Source of the DNA: Collimonas silvisoli
Lineage (GTDB): Bacteria; Pseudomonadota; Gammaproteobacteria; Burkholderiales; Burkholderiaceae_D
DNA: 64,000 nucleotides
NCBI RefSeq assembly: GCF_018305005.1
Contig: NZ_JAGQEG010000003.1
Coordinates: forward strand, 32,475-96,474
Reading direction: 5' to 3'
The notes beneath the pieces were generated by a model. That model was given only the letters and a program-made list of their open reading frames with translations. It had not been told where the DNA came from and made no database searches. The number at the start of each line of letters is the position of its first letter. Positions within the stretch are counted from its first letter, which is position 1. This document shows positions 19,197-30,023 of the stretch, in pieces. A program made the translations under genes and the position numbers.

Positions 19197-20159
19197 ATGG
19201 CACTGCAATCATTAGATATCAAACGGGTGTCCGCCACCACCACGCCGCCGCCTGGCGTGCGTGAGCCGGTGACCGGCACCGTTGCCAAGCTGATCGACGT
19301 CACCAAATGCATCGGCTGCAAAGCCTGTCAAACCGCCTGCATGGAGTGGAACGACCTGCGCGACGAAGTCGGCGTCAATGTCGGCGTACTGGATAACCCA
19401 CCAGACCTGACGGAACATTCGTGGACCGTCATGCGTTTTTCGGAATATGAAAATCCGAAAGGCAACCTCGAATGGCTGATCCGCAAGGACGGCTGCATGC
19501 ACTGCGAAGACCCGGGCTGCCTCAAGGCCTGCCCTTCGCCTGGCGCAATTGTCCAGTACAACAACGGCATCGTCGACTTTCATGAGGAAAACTGCATCGG
19601 CTGCGGCTATTGCGTGACCGGCTGCCCGTTCGACGTGCCGCGCATTTCCAAGAAGGACAACAAAGCCTACAAATGCACGCTCTGCTCGGATCGCGTCGCG
19701 GTGGGCCAGGAACCGGCCTGCGTAAAAACTTGCCCTACCGGCGCCATCGTATTCGGCACCAAGGAAGATATGAAGGCCCATGCGGAAGAGCGTATCGTCG
19801 ACCTCAAGGAACGCGGTTTCGACAAGGCCGGCCTGTACGATCCGCAAGGCGTCGGCGGCACCCATGTCATGTATGTGCTGCACCACGCCGATCAGCCGTC
19901 GCTCTATCATGGCTTGCCAAACAATCCACGCATCAGCCCGCTGGTCGGTTTGTGGAAGGGCGCCGCCAAACCGCTGGCGCTGGCAGGCATCGCCCTGACT
20001 GCGCTGGCAGGATTTTTCCACTACATCAAGGTCGGCCCGAACGAGGTCTCAGCAGAAGACGAGGCGGCGGAACGGGAAGAAACCAACGCCACGCGGCGCG
20101 CGGCGCAGCCGGCAACGCCGCCCGATAGCAACGCCAACTCGCAGGACCTGCCGCCATGA
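19197..20159 (+). CDS. fdnH: Formate dehydrogenase-N beta subunit, four 4Fe-4S ferredoxin-like protein
   Basis: A 320-residue electron-transfer subunit carrying electrons from the alpha subunit to the membrane cytochrome. Four cysteine groups are complete: Cys38, 41, 44 and 48 ('[12 protein letters not shown]'), '[13 protein letters not shown]', '[11 protein letters not shown]' and 'CTLC...ACVKTC'. '[24 protein letters not shown]' matches FdnH/FdoH closely. A single C-terminal membrane helix ('[19 protein letters not shown]', about residues 260-280) anchors it. The C-terminal tail is longer than in E. coli and rich in Glu, Ala and Pro. AGGAG precedes the ATG, 8 bases after fdnG. Its stop overlaps the fdnI start (ATGA). 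Confidence 0.95.
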   Translation: MALQSLDIKRVSATTTPPPGVREPVTGTVAKLIDVTKCIGCKACQTACMEWNDLRDEVGVNVGVLDNPPDLTEHSWTVMRFSEYENPKGNLEWLIRKDGCMHCEDPGCLKACPSPGAIVQYNNGIVDFHEENCIGCGYCVTGCPFDVPRISKKDNKAYKCTLCSDRVAVGQEPACVKTCPTGAIVFGTKEDMKAHAEERIVDLKERGFDKAGLYDPQGVGGTHVMYVLHHADQPSLYHGLPNNPRISPLVGLWKGAAKPLALAGIALTALAGFFHYIKVGPNEVSAEDEAAEREETNATRRAAQPATPPDSNANSQDLPP

Positions 20160-20797
20160 ACAACGCCGAACGAGACGCAAAGAACGACACTATCGAACGT
20201 TACAACGCCAGGGAACGCATCAATCACTGGATCGTTGCCATCACATTCGTGGTGTTGGCGCTGTCCGGGCTGGCGCTGTTCCACCCGGCGCTGTTCTGGC
20301 TCAGCTTCGTGCTGGGCGGCGGCACATGGACGCGCATCCTGCATCCGTTCATCGGCCTGCTGATGTTTATCTGTTTTGCCGTGCTGGCGCTGGGTTTCTG
20401 GCGACACAACCTGATCGAAAAAAATGACATTGCCTGGCTGAAAGGAATACGCGACGTAGTCAACAACCGCGAAGAAAACCTGCCGCCGGTAGGCCGCTAC
20501 AACGGCGGCCAGAAGTTGCTGTTCTGGATGATGATCGGCTGTATGATTGGATTGCTGCTATCCGGCATCGTGATCTGGCGCGCCTGGTTTTCCTGGATGT
20601 TCCCGATATTCGTCATCCGGACGGCGGCGCTGCTGCATGCGCTATGCGGTTTCCTGCTTATCGTCGGCGTCATCGTGCATATTTATGCCGCCCTCTGGAT
20701 CAAGGGAACGGTGGGCGCCATGACCCGCGGCACGGTCAGCCGAGCCTGGGCGCGCAAGCATCATCCGGCTTGGTACCGGAAAATGACAGGCGAATGA
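20156..20797 (+). CDS. fdnI: Formate dehydrogenase-N gamma subunit, cytochrome b556
   Basis: A 213-residue integral membrane diheme cytochrome b that passes formate electrons to quinone. It shows four hydrophobic helices: about residues 20-45 ('[19 protein letters not shown]'), 53-78, 115-138 and 150-172. Histidines suited to heme ligation are His22 in 'RINHWIV', His63 in 'LHPFIG' and others in the fourth helix ('[23 protein letters not shown]'). It overlaps fdnH by 4 bases. It completes the membrane-bound FDH-N complex with its active site on the periplasmic side. No nitrate reductase genes are nearby, so the terminal acceptor is unknown here. Confidence 0.93.
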   Translation: MNNAERDAKNDTIERYNARERINHWIVAITFVVLALSGLALFHPALFWLSFVLGGGTWTRILHPFIGLLMFICFAVLALGFWRHNLIEKNDIAWLKGIRDVVNNREENLPPVGRYNGGQKLLFWMMIGCMIGLLLSGIVIWRAWFSWMFPIFVIRTAALLHALCGFLLIVGVIVHIYAALWIKGTVGAMTRGTVSRAWARKHHPAWYRKMTGE

Positions 20798-20807
20798 AGG
20801 GGCTACT

Positions 20808-21740
20808 TTGCAACGCATTCTCGAACCAGGTGAAATCGAAGCGCTCGATCACAACGCGATTCCGCGCATTCGCCTGCCGCACGCCGACGTATTCACCAAT
20901 CGCTCGCGCCGCCTGAAACAACTCGCAGCAGGCAACGCCATCGGCGAATACCTGAGCCTGATGGCGGTGCTGGTAGAGGCGCAACAGCAGGCCTTGGACG
21001 AACTTGCCGGCGAGCCAAACGACCACGCCCAGGACCAGGCCCGCATCAACCTCGCGCACACGCATTTGATGCCGCTGATTCTGGCAACAAACCAGGTGCG
21101 CAACCCGCACTGGCCTTCTGTCCTGGACCACTTGCTCGAACGCGTCGCAACAGCCGGCGGTGTCCCGGCAGCCGTAACCGAACTGATAGCGCGCATCCGG
21201 CAAAGCAGCGCGAACCGGCGTGACAGCCAGGCCGAAGCCATCCTGCAGGGCAATAACGAGATCGTCGATCCAGCTGCTGCGCCGTTCTACGCCGCGGCCT
21301 TGCAGGTGGTGTGCAGCGATCTTGTGACCCGCTTCAGCGAACGTGACGTGCCGCTGCTCGATACGCCCGGCCTATGCCCATGCTGCGGTTCGCTGCCGGT
21401 CGCCAGCGTGGTGCGGATGGATGGACAATCGCAAGGGCATCGTTACTTGCAATGCAGCATGTGCGCCGCCGAATGGCATATGGTGCGCATCAAATGCAGT
21501 CATTGCGATTCCACAAGAGGCATTGCTTACCAGGTCATAGAAGACGGTTCGGCAGCCATCAAGGCAGAGACCTGCGACGAGTGCCATAGCTGGCTGAAAA
21601 TCTTCTACCAGGAAAAAGATCCCTATATCGAACCGCTGGCAGATGACCTTGCCAGCCTAACTCTGGACCTGCTGATGGGTGAAACCAGTTACGCACGCCG
21701 ACGCTGCAATCCACTGCTCTGGCAATCCATGGAGAATTGA
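20808..21740 (+). CDS. fdhE: Formate dehydrogenase accessory protein FdhE
   Basis: A 310-residue cytosolic protein needed for assembly of membrane formate dehydrogenases, thought to act on the alpha/beta subunits before export. It starts at TTG (20808) with AAGGGG upstream; no ATG precedes the conserved 'MQRILEPGEIEALDHNAIPRIRLP'. The C-terminal half carries rubredoxin-like CxxC knuckles: 'CPCCGSLP', 'CSMCAAEWHMVRIKCSHC' and 'CDECHSWLK', which bind metal in the family. It starts 10 bases after fdnI, and its stop TGA is directly followed by the selA ATG. The weak start may set a lower dose than the subunits. Confidence 0.93.
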   Translation: MQRILEPGEIEALDHNAIPRIRLPHADVFTNRSRRLKQLAAGNAIGEYLSLMAVLVEAQQQALDELAGEPNDHAQDQARINLAHTHLMPLILATNQVRNPHWPSVLDHLLERVATAGGVPAAVTELIARIRQSSANRRDSQAEAILQGNNEIVDPAAAPFYAAALQVVCSDLVTRFSERDVPLLDTPGLCPCCGSLPVASVVRMDGQSQGHRYLQCSMCAAEWHMVRIKCSHCDSTRGIAYQVIEDGSAAIKAETCDECHSWLKIFYQEKDPYIEPLADDLASLTLDLLMGETSYARRRCNPLLWQSMEN

Positions 21741-23194
<1,454 letters not shown>

Positions 23195-23198
<4 letters not shown>

Positions 23199-25135
23199 TC
23201 GTCGGCACCGCCGGACATATCGATCACGGCAAGACCACGCTCATCAAAGCTCTCACCGGCGTCAATACCGATCGTCTCAAGGAAGAGCAGGAGCGCGGCA
23301 TTTCGATTGAGCTGGGATACGCCTATACACCGCTGGAGAATGGCGACGTACTGGGATTTATCGATGTACCCGGCCATGAGCGTCTGGTGCATACGATGGT
23401 GGCGGGCGCATCCGGCATCGACTTTGCGTTGCTGGTGATCGCCGCCGACGATGGCGTCATGCCGCAGACCCGCGAGCATCTGGAGATATTGCAATGGCTC
23501 GGGATCAGCGCCGGCGCAGTCGCGCTGACCAAGATCGACCGGGTCGACGCAGCGCGTATCGCCGAAGTCAAGCACGAGATCCGGCAATTGCTGGCCTCCT
23601 CGACGTTGGCCGGCACACCGCTCTTCCCGGTAGCCGCACATCTTCCGCAAGATGCCGGAACCGGGGCGTTGCAACGTTATCTGCATGAAACCGCACAGCG
23701 CCTGCCGGCGCGCCGCGACGACGGCTGGTTCAGGCTGGCGATTGACCGGGTATTTACCCTGGCGGGACATGGCACCGTGGTCACCGGCACCGTTTTCTCC
23801 GGCCGGGTCGAGGTCGGTGACCGTGTCGCGTTGATGCCGTCCGGCGCCATTGCACGCGTGCGCAGCCTGCATGTGCAAAACCGCCAGGCTGCCAGCGGCC
23901 ACGCCGGACAACGGTGCGCACTCAACCTGAGCGGCATCGACAAGGATGCCATCAAGCGCGGCGACTGGGCCGCCGACTCGCGGGCAATGACAGCAACGAC
24001 GCGGCTCGATGTGGAACTGCAGCTATCGGCCAATGCCGGAATATTGTTGCGCAATCGCTCACCGCTGCACGTGCATCTGGGCAGCTCGCACCAGCTCGCA
24101 CATATAGCGCTGCTGGAGGGGAATACGCTGGCCCCCGGTGGCCGCGGCAGGGTGCAACTGCAGTTCGACACGCCGCTCTGCGCCATTCCCGGCGATCGTT
24201 TTATCGTCCGTAACGCCCAAGCCAATATGACGATCGGCGGCGGCCGCATACTCGATCCATTCGCACCGGCACGCAAGCGTCGCACTCCGGAGCGCCGGAC
24301 CTGGCTCGATGCATTGACGCAGATGGTGGATGGCAATGGCGTCACAGCGCTGCTTCAAGCCGCGACGCCCGGCGGATTGCGGCTGTCGGCATTGATGCAA
24401 TTGGCTGGATTGCCGCCGGCCGCATTGCGCTTGCCCGACAATGTGCAAATGATTGCCACCGGTGCGCAGGAGCAAGACAACTTCGTCATGCTGTCCGCCC
24501 AATGGCAGTCGCTTCGAGCGCGCGCAATGAGTGCGCTGACCGATTTCCATGTCCGCTTTCCAGACGAACAGGGTGTGGATGCCGCAAGGCTGCGGCGCAT
24601 GACGCTGCCGACGCTGGACGCGGCGTTGTGGCTGGCAGTCATCGACTCTTTGCTAAGCAATGGTGCGATCCTGCGCAGCGGACCATGGCTGCATCTGGCC
24701 GGGCATGTGGTGACCTTGTCCGACAGCGAGCAGCTACTGGCGCAGCAGCTGCTGCCTATGCTGGCCGCAGCGCGCTTCGATCCGCCCTGGGTCCGAGAAC
24801 TGGCGCAAGCACTGGCCGTGCCTGAAGAACGGATGCGGCAACTGCTGCGCAAGATGGTACGGCAAGGGCTGCTATACCAGATTGAGCATGATCTGTTTTA
24901 CCACCGTGACTGCGTGCGCGAATTGGCCGGATTGGTGGCCAGCCTGGCGGCCGAACAAACGCAGGAACATGGCGCTGCGGCAGCCTCTGGAATAAGCGCA
25001 GCACGCTGGCGCGACGCTACCGGACTCGGGCGCAAGCGTGCAATCCAGATTCTGGAATTTTTCGATCGCGTAGGCTATACCCGCCGCGTTCGCGATACGC
25101 ATGTAGTACGCGCCGGTAACGTAGTCTCATTCTGA
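23195..25135 (+). CDS. selB: Selenocysteine-specific elongation factor SelB
   Basis: A 646-residue GTPase that delivers Sec-tRNA(Sec) to UGA codons marked by SECIS. The start at 23195 gives the family N-terminus '[22 protein letters not shown]' with the P-loop at residues 7-15; the frame is open 24 codons further upstream but inside selA. Also present are the switch region '[16 protein letters not shown]', G3 'DVPGHE' and G4 'TKIDR'. EF-Tu-like domains II and III follow, then the C-terminal winged-helix repeats that bind SECIS ('[30 protein letters not shown]'). It overlaps selA by 4 bases. The tRNA-Sec gene begins 61 bases after its stop, so all dedicated translation parts but SelD are together. 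Confidence 0.96.
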
Positions 25136-25153
25136 GACGAAAAACAGGAACGA

Positions 25154-25183
25154 TAGACCGGCACTTTTGGCGAACGGTACAAT
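25154..25183 (+). promoter_or_regulatory. Candidate promoter of the tRNA-Sec gene
   Basis: TAGACC at 25154-25159 (four of six matches to TTGACA) and TACAAT at 25178-25183 are spaced by 18 bases, and the -10 ends 13 bases before the tRNA. This is a modest match. Read-through from selB is the alternative. Confidence 0.4.
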
Positions 25184-25196
25184 ACGGCAGCACCAA

Positions 25197-25292
25197 GGAA
25201 GGCATACGTATCCGGTGATGCGGCCGGGCTTCAAACCCGGCGGGGGGTGCCAGTCACTCCCGGGTAGGTTCGACTCCTGCTGCCTTCCGCCA
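25197..25292 (+). tRNA. selC: tRNA-Sec (anticodon TCA)
   Basis: A 96-base selenocysteine tRNA including the encoded CCA. The acceptor stem is the 8-bp form peculiar to bacterial tRNA-Sec: GGAAGGCA (25197-25204) pairs with TGCCTTCC (25281-25288), followed by discriminator G and CCA. The anticodon arm CCGGG/CCCGG encloses loop CTTCAAA with TCA at 25231-25233. A long variable arm (about 25241-25263) and T-arm 'GGTTCGACTCC' follow. It overlaps, on the opposite strand, the last 39 bases of waaC. It lies downstream of selB in the same orientation. Confidence 0.96.
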
Positions 25293-26285
25293 ATCAGCTG
25301 TTTTAGCCAGGGTATTGATCGCTTCCGCAACCTGCTCAACAGTTGGCGCTGTCCCGGTGTCGCCCAGGTTGATGATTTGCGGCGACCAGTTCCCTTCCGT
25401 CTTCCAACGCGGCGAATCGCAATACAACTCGATAGTCGGGCGCTTGAAAGCTGCGGCGATGTGAGTCAGGCCGGTGTCGACGCCAATCACCAATGCGGCG
25501 CGCTGGGCCAGCACGACGGCCTCCATCAATGGCAATCTGGGCAACACCCGCGCATTGCTCATATGGCCTGACAAGTGTTCTGCATGACGCTTCTCTGCAT
25601 CGCTGCCCCAGGGTAGCAACACCAGCAAGCCGCGCTCGGCCAACAACCCGGCAATCTGTATCCAATCTGCAGCCGGCCATTGCTTCTCTGCACGCGCCGT
25701 GCCGTGAAAAAAAACTGCATACGGTACCTCGGGCAACCAGGCTGGCAGCGTCGCCGAGTCTGACTCTGGGATATCCATATTGAAATCCGCTGCGCCGTCA
25801 ACGCTATAGCCCAAGGCTTGCGCCGCAACCTGGCGTGCACGCAAGACAGCATGCGTATGCAGGCCGACCTTCACGCTCTTGGTATGGAATAGTCGTGACA
25901 GCGGTTCGTAGCCGGAACCTTCGGTCGCATTCGCCAAGCCAATTCGATGGCCGCCGGGAGCAAGTCGCACCATCCACATGACCACACTGGTTTTCAGCAA
26001 GCCTTGGGTATCGAATACGATGTCGTAGGCATCCAGCTTTAACTGTCGCCGGAAATGCGCGATTTCTGCGCGGGTAGCAGCGGAGAGCAGACTCTTGCGC
26101 CAACGCCGCAAGGCAATCGGGATAATCCTGCGCACCTCTGGATTCATGCGCACCAGGCCGGTGTAGCCCTCTTCGACCACCCAATCGATATTCGCGTCGG
26201 GATAATGACGCCGGATATCCGACACCATTGGCATGTTATGGACCACGTCTCCCAATGAAGAGACGCGGACAATGAGAATGTTCAA
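25254..26285 (-). CDS. waaC: LPS heptosyltransferase I
   Basis: A 343-residue GT9 enzyme adding the first L-glycero-D-manno-heptose to Kdo in the inner core, from ADP-heptose, on the cytosolic face. The N-terminus 'ILIVRVSSLGDVVHNMPM' is typical, and 'VIGVDTGLTHIAAAFKRPTIELYCDSPRWKTEG' (about residues 260-292) is the sugar-nucleotide-binding segment. The start is TTG at 26285; the next ATG is inside the first beta-strand region, so TTG is preferred although no strong ribosome site is seen. The last 12 or so codons (ending 'AAGVEPTRE') are antisense to the tRNA-Sec T-arm and acceptor stem, so this tail is shaped by the tRNA rather than by enzyme function. It follows phosphomannomutase by 23 bases. 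Confidence 0.93.
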   Translation of the reverse strand: MNILIVRVSSLGDVVHNMPMVSDIRRHYPDANIDWVVEEGYTGLVRMNPEVRRIIPIALRRWRKSLLSAATRAEIAHFRRQLKLDAYDIVFDTQGLLKTSVVMWMVRLAPGGHRIGLANATEGSGYEPLSRLFHTKSVKVGLHTHAVLRARQVAAQALGYSVDGAADFNMDIPESDSATLPAWLPEVPYAVFFHGTARAEKQWPAADWIQIAGLLAERGLLVLLPWGSDAEKRHAEHLSGHMSNARVLPRLPLMEAVVLAQRAALVIGVDTGLTHIAAAFKRPTIELYCDSPRWKTEGNWSPQIINLGDTGTAPTVEQVAEAINTLAKTADWRKAAGVEPTRE

Positions 26286-26308
26286 ACCGGGTTCGCTTCG
26301 ACAGATGA

Positions 26309-27697
26309 TTAGAAGGGCAATGCGGCATCTGGCTTGGCAGCCAGGATCACGCGCTTGAATTCCGCCTGGATGCGCGCCAGCGCCTGCTCCGATTCCGCTT
26401 CAAAGCGCATTACTACGACCGGCGTGGTGTTGGATGAACGGACCAGGCCGAAACCATCCGCATATTCAACCCGCAAACCATCGATCTTGATAATATTCTC
26501 GGCCCCGGCAAAATCCGCTTCGCTCTGCAATTTCTCGATCAAGGCGAAATTCTCCCCCTCGGCCAGCGTCAAATGCAATTCTGGCGTGCTGGTCGATTGC
26601 GGCAAGGCATTCAGCACTGCCGACGGGTCGCTTTCCCGGCTCAATAATTCGAGCAATCGTGCGCCCGCATACATGCCGTCATCAAAGCCGTACCAACGAT
26701 CCTTGAAGAAAACGTGTCCGCTCATTTCGCCGCCAAGCGGCGCGCCTGTTTCACGCATCTTGGCTTTGACCAGCGAATGGCCGGTTTTCCACATCAAGGG
26801 CTTACCACCGCGCTCGGCAATCCATGGCGCCAGATGACGGGTGCATTTGACGTCATATAAAATCTCGCGACCAGGATGACGCGTCAGCACATCTGCAGCA
26901 AACAACATCAGTTGCCGGTCTGGATAAATAATCAGGCCGTCCTTGGTGACCACGCCAAGACGATCGCCGTCACCATCGAACGCCAGTCCCAATTCGGCAT
27001 CCGAATTTTGCAGGACGCGAATCACGTCCTGCAGATTTTCCGGATGCGCCGGATCGGGATGGTGGTTAGGGAAAGTGCCGTCCACTTCACAAAACAACTC
27101 CTGTACTTCGCAACCGAGCGCGCGATACAACTCACCGGCAAAAGCACCTGCTACGCCGTTGCCGCAGTCGACTACGATCTTCATCGGGCGCGCCAGCTTG
27201 GTGTCGCCGATAATACGCTGCAAATAGGCGTCCTTGATATCGTGCTTGCGGTAGCTGCCGGTTACTGCCGGCACGGTGGCGCTGATGCTGTTGCTGGCGA
27301 TCGCCTGGTACAGCTGCTGAATCGTATCGCCATAAATCGCCTCCCCCGCGAGTACCATCTTGAAGCCGTTGTAATCGGGCGGATTATGGCTTCCGGTGAC
27401 CATGATCCCAGACTGCGCGCCAAGCACATGCGTCGCAAAGTACACCATCGGCGTTGCCACCAGGCCCAAATCCACAACATCGACACCTGCAGCCTGCAAT
27501 CCGGTTGCCAGCGCCGCAGCAAGTTCAGGCCCCGACAAACGACCGTCGCGACCGATAATCACCACTTGCTCGCCTTTGGCGCGCGCGGCGGCACCAAACG
27601 CCTGGCCGATTTGGCGAGCGATGCCGGCGTCTAATGTTTTGCCAACGATCCCGCGGATGTCATAGGCTTTAAATATCGATTTTGAGATTGGGAGCAT
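26309..27697 (-). CDS. manB: Phosphomannomutase/phosphoglucomutase (AlgC/ManB type)
   Basis: A 462-residue alpha-D-phosphohexomutase from the ATG at 27697 ('MLPISKSIFKAYDIRGIVGKTLD'); the frame is open 21 codons upstream, but that stretch is unlike the family. The catalytic phosphoserine loop is 'VTGSHNPPDYNGFKM', metal is bound by 'DGDGDRLG', and the sugar loop is 'GGEMSGHVFFKD'. It interconverts mannose-6-P and mannose-1-P (and glucose phosphates), feeding ManC to make GDP-mannose for the D-rhamnose pathway encoded at 34.3-37.6 kb, and possibly glucose-1-P for dTDP-L-rhamnose. It is read leftward into waaC. Confidence 0.93.
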   Translation of the reverse strand: MLPISKSIFKAYDIRGIVGKTLDAGIARQIGQAFGAAARAKGEQVVIIGRDGRLSGPELAAALATGLQAAGVDVVDLGLVATPMVYFATHVLGAQSGIMVTGSHNPPDYNGFKMVLAGEAIYGDTIQQLYQAIASNSISATVPAVTGSYRKHDIKDAYLQRIIGDTKLARPMKIVVDCGNGVAGAFAGELYRALGCEVQELFCEVDGTFPNHHPDPAHPENLQDVIRVLQNSDAELGLAFDGDGDRLGVVTKDGLIIYPDRQLMLFAADVLTRHPGREILYDVKCTRHLAPWIAERGGKPLMWKTGHSLVKAKMRETGAPLGGEMSGHVFFKDRWYGFDDGMYAGARLLELLSRESDPSAVLNALPQSTSTPELHLTLAEGENFALIEKLQSEADFAGAENIIKIDGLRVEYADGFGLVRSSNTTPVVVMRFEAESEQALARIQAEFKRVILAAKPDAALPF

Positions 27698-27931
27698 GGT
27701 TTTTATGTAAAGGTATGGCTGCCCAATATGAATAATTGGGCAGATTTCTTGAACAAGCAATTGAGATCTGATAATCGGCAGTCATCACCATAATTGCCGG
27801 CGTCATATGCCTGCAATTCATCACACTTGACGAACGAAAGCCAACTCGGGAAATAACAACTCCCGCAATATTTTCCTATAGCGCTGTTTTCAAGCGCGTT
27901 GAAGAATACCAGAAATAATAAATTTACCGAC

Positions 27932-28252
27932 TTATACCCGCAGATCATCCACAGATTTACCGGCAGCAACCCATTCCTGAACCCATTTTGGCTGGCGTCC
28001 ACGGCCGGTCCATTGCAGCAAACTGTCAGCCGGATGACGATAACGTACTGCCACCTTGGTTTTCGGAGCACGATTTTTAGCGTTCGATTGCGAGTCCAAT
28101 AAATCTTTCAAGGAAATACCGGCATGTTGAGCAATCGCCAGAATTTCTTCGCGCGCCTTCACCAACTCTGCTTGCGTCTTGGCTTTAATTTCCTGCGCTA
28201 TCTGCTCCTGCAAAGCACGCAACTCGGTAATCGACATATCTGATAAATTCAT
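27932..28252 (-). CDS. H-NS family nucleoid-associated protein
   Basis: A 106-residue protein from the ATG at 28252, which has AAGGGA at good spacing. The N-terminal helical oligomerisation region is 'MNLSDMSITELRALQEQIAQEIKAKTQAELVKAREEIL'. The C-terminal DNA-binding domain carries the H-NS core 'WTGRGRQPKWVQEW' near residue 82. These proteins bind curved AT-rich DNA and silence horizontally acquired genes. It stands alone between manB and the AT-rich start of the polysaccharide region, with 234 bases downstream and 132 upstream. Burkholderiales genomes usually carry many such paralogues, so a local role is only a possibility. Confidence 0.9.
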   Translation of the reverse strand: MNLSDMSITELRALQEQIAQEIKAKTQAELVKAREEILAIAQHAGISLKDLLDSQSNAKNRAPKTKVAVRYRHPADSLLQWTGRGRQPKWVQEWVAAGKSVDDLRV

Positions 28253-28384
28253 AAAAATCCCTTCAATATTAATTTGCACTTTTGAAAATTGTACGACATA
28301 CGGGGAAAGACATACAAACTCAAATCGTCAGTAGCATTAACTCTAAATTGCTCTTGGACAAAACAACAGGTATAAAGTTTTTGA

Positions 28385-29857
28385 TTAACCGAAAATTTTC
28401 GTGATCGACCAACTTAATTTTACCAATACCTTGCGATCCCTTTTAGGAAGAAATATAAACCAGGAAATACCGCAAGCGATCATTATCGACACGGTTCCCA
28501 GCACCGCCCGCTCAAACATCGACAGGTCCGCCCCGCCCAGGAAACCAATAGCAAGCAGAAATCCGCCCCCCAAACAAACAAAGGGGAGAATCTTGCGCCT
28601 TACTGCTGCAGGGCCCACCCATAAAAGAGCCATGCAATCCAGGGATACCCGTATGGTCCACATCCATGCGGCGCCAAGAATTCCCCAATTGAGCGCAGCG
28701 AAATACAGGCCTGCCATATACAACGGCAGTTCTGCTAAATGAAGACGCGCGGTCAAATGCGAACGCCCCACTCCCTGTATCCAGGCAAACGGAAAATGCG
28801 CCACGGAATTAACGAATATTCCGACGGCAATGATCTGTATTATCCGATAGCTATTTATCGCAAATGGCTCGCCCATCCACAATTTCATACCCCCATACGA
28901 CAGAACCACAGCAATGGCGCATACCGGCAACATGATAGAACCTATTATGCGAATGCCGCGCTCATATAAATTAGCTTCAACACCCTCCTCCGCAGCGTCA
29001 TGTACCCCCGAAAACTTGGGGAACAGCACGCTTGCGAGCGCCCCGGGTATCACACTGGTACGCATCATCAGCTCAAGTGAAACTACATACCAGGCTATGG
29101 CTCTCGCTGGCACCATGGATGCCAGCAAAAATCGATCGAAGTACACCATCAAGGGGCTGATAACGTTCGACACTGTCATCCATCCCCCCTCACGGAAAAA
29201 ATTACTTAATGAACCAATTTTTCTGGGGGCGACGCCGAAGACAATTTGGCGTTCGACAAGAACACAGGCGAACAGATGCGCAATCAAGGCCAAAAATCGC
29301 CACAGCACAATGGTGATGATCATGGCTTCCAAGTTCGGATACCAGAATACGATAATCGCCGGAGCCGCATAATTCCAGCTGCCGAAAACAACCCGCAGCA
29401 CATTCAAGCGACCGAATTGCTGCATGCCCTCAAGCATGCCCCGAAACCAGTTTGTCGCCAGGGTAATGGGCACGCACCAGGCAATCCAGCTCCATGCGCT
29501 CGCAATTTCCATAGCAATTTGGCCTTCTGACCAAATACGGCTGATCCATGGACCGGCAATCAGCAATATGAGAGCAATCACCAGCATTACCGGGATCGCC
29601 CACCACAGGAAGAAACCACGCAGCTCACACAATTCTTCGAACAATCGGCCTTTCTCAATCGCGTGGGCAACACGACGCGTAACTACGCGACTCAAACCGA
29701 AATCGAGAAAACTGAAATAACCAACCAGCGCCCACACGATGCCCAAAGCGCCCAAGCGATCGACACCGGCGTGATGGGAAATCACGGGCACACAGATCAA
29801 TGCGATCGGCATTGGAATGATATTTCCCAACAGATTGAAGATGAAAAATCGCAACAT
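28385..29857 (-). CDS. wzx: Polysaccharide flippase, Wzx/MATE-like superfamily
   Basis: A 490-residue protein with about 12-14 hydrophobic segments, starting 'MLRFFIFNLLGNIIPMPIALICVPVISHHAGVDRLGALGIVWALVGYFSFLDFGL', the classical Wzx/oligosaccharide-flippase N-terminus. Family members turn undecaprenyl-diphosphate-linked oligosaccharides across the inner membrane. It contains no catalytic motif. It precedes no recognisable Wzy polymerase in this window. It is moderately AT-rich. Its presence beside Wzm/Wzt is unusual, because ABC-exported polymers do not need a Wzx, so it may serve a second glycan. The neighbouring initiating transferase gene lies 166 bases upstream. Confidence 0.82.
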   Translation of the reverse strand: MLRFFIFNLLGNIIPMPIALICVPVISHHAGVDRLGALGIVWALVGYFSFLDFGLSRVVTRRVAHAIEKGRLFEELCELRGFFLWWAIPVMLVIALILLIAGPWISRIWSEGQIAMEIASAWSWIAWCVPITLATNWFRGMLEGMQQFGRLNVLRVVFGSWNYAAPAIIVFWYPNLEAMIITIVLWRFLALIAHLFACVLVERQIVFGVAPRKIGSLSNFFREGGWMTVSNVISPLMVYFDRFLLASMVPARAIAWYVVSLELMMRTSVIPGALASVLFPKFSGVHDAAEEGVEANLYERGIRIIGSIMLPVCAIAVVLSYGGMKLWMGEPFAINSYRIIQIIAVGIFVNSVAHFPFAWIQGVGRSHLTARLHLAELPLYMAGLYFAALNWGILGAAWMWTIRVSLDCMALLWVGPAAVRRKILPFVCLGGGFLLAIGFLGGADLSMFERAVLGTVSIMIACGISWFIFLPKRDRKVLVKLSWSITKIFG

Positions 29858-30023
29858 GGCAATCTCTTTAAAAACCCCTATTCAAGAGCGAAAATCCTTA
29901 GCAGCGTCGCGGCCTTTATCGCCACCACATTTAAGGTATGGCTGTTCCTACACATTCCTTATTGCGGATCGCCAAACAATCAGCAATTGAGGTTTGCGAA
30001 AGCCGACAATGAAAAACGTTCAT

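Noticed and set aside
25197..25292. tRNA-Sec 3' end as an integrative-element attachment site
   Set aside because: No integrase gene and no second copy of the tRNA 3' end was seen in the window.
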